Source: JAXDLK01 sp034666665
GTDB taxonomy: Bacteria > Desulfobacterota > Binatia > JACPRU01
DNA length: 5,663 nucleotides
Direction: 5' to 3'
Assembly (NCBI GenBank): GCA_034666665.1
Contig: JAXDLK010000150.1
Location: forward strand, 1 to 5,663
Below, in pieces: positions 5,522-5,663 of the stretch. A model generated the notes under the pieces. That model had not been told where the DNA came from and searched no databases. It worked only from the letters and a program-made list of their open reading frames with translations. A program made the position numbers and the translations under genes. Each line of letters opens with the position of its first letter. Within the stretch, counting starts at the first letter, position 1.

Positions 5522-5663
5522 ATGAAAGCAATCTCGATCAGCCAGATGGTGCATGCCAACATCTGCGTCCGCGACATGGACAAGAGCGTGCCCTTCTACG
5601 AGATGCTCGGATTCGAGAAGTTCGCCGACCAGATCTTCGGCGAGGGTGCGCGGACGTGGCACG
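5522..5663 (+). CDS. VOC family protein (glyoxalase/bleomycin resistance fold), 3' end outside window
   Basis: The first 47 residues of a vicinal-oxygen-chelate superfamily protein are visible, starting at ATG 5522 behind a strong AAGGAGG. The segment VHANICVRDMDKSVPFYEMLGFEKFADQIF is the standard opening of a VOC module: a first beta-strand with a possible metal-ligand histidine (His11), the RD-x-x-x-S-x-x-F-Y helix, and the L-G-F turn. Members include glyoxalase I, extradiol dioxygenases and antibiotic-binding or thiol-transfer proteins, so no reaction can be assigned from this fragment. It is transcribed away from the peptide gene and is probably not part of the maturation operon, although a shared divergent control region is possible. 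Confidence 0.88.
   Translation, partial: MKAISISQMVHANICVRDMDKSVPFYEMLGFEKFADQIFGEGARTWH

Overview
The window is very GC-rich bacterial DNA with strong GC bias at third codon positions, Shine-Dalgarno-led starts and short ATGA/GTGA gene overlaps. A high-GC Gram-negative lineage (Myxococcota and former Deltaproteobacteria, Acidobacteriota, Planctomycetota or a related uncultured group) fits, but nothing here fixes the taxon. The most interesting content is what looks like a peptide-maturation (RiPP-type) gene cluster built on three different ATP-grasp ligases, with a likely precursor peptide of only 50 codons on the opposite strand.

Layout, left to right. (1) 1-357, +: the 3' part of a GNAT N-acetyltransferase. 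(2) 422-2587, +: a 721-residue fusion of a graspetide-ligase-like (MvdC/MvdD type) ATP-grasp domain and a PpiC/parvulin-related 'peptide maturation system' domain. (3) 2584-3588, +: a D-Ala-D-Ala-ligase-like ATP-grasp enzyme, coupled to gene 2 by an ATGA overlap. (4) 3589-3982: a non-coding insert holding a repeat element (3708-3922) with matching ends and repeated CTCTCCC/GGGAGAG hairpins. (5) 3983-4897, +: a second, divergent D-Ala-D-Ala-ligase-like ATP-grasp enzyme. (6) 4894-5268, +: a compact SET-domain protein, coupled by a GTGA overlap. (7) 5279-5431, -: a 50-residue Lys-rich peptide with a VKGG motif and the tail VLPVDYYADATFATK, convergent with the SET gene and 10 bp from it. (8) 5522-5663, +: the start of a VOC (glyoxalase/bleomycin-resistance fold) protein, divergent from the peptide and probably unrelated.

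Working model (inference): the fusion protein binds the leader of the 50-residue peptide through its PpiC-like half and uses its ATP-grasp half to activate side-chain carboxylates (Asp40, Asp44) for ester or amide links to Thr46, Thr49 or Lys50, as graspetide ligases do. The two Ddl-like ligases would add further amide bonds, for example to the peptide C-terminus or to make a small building block. The SET protein could methylate lysine, and the GNAT protein could acetylate, as MvdB does in microviridin clusters. Family assignments of the enzymes are strong. The precursor call is well supported by its start, its ribosome-binding site, its composition and its position. The chemistry and the membership of the GNAT gene are hypotheses.
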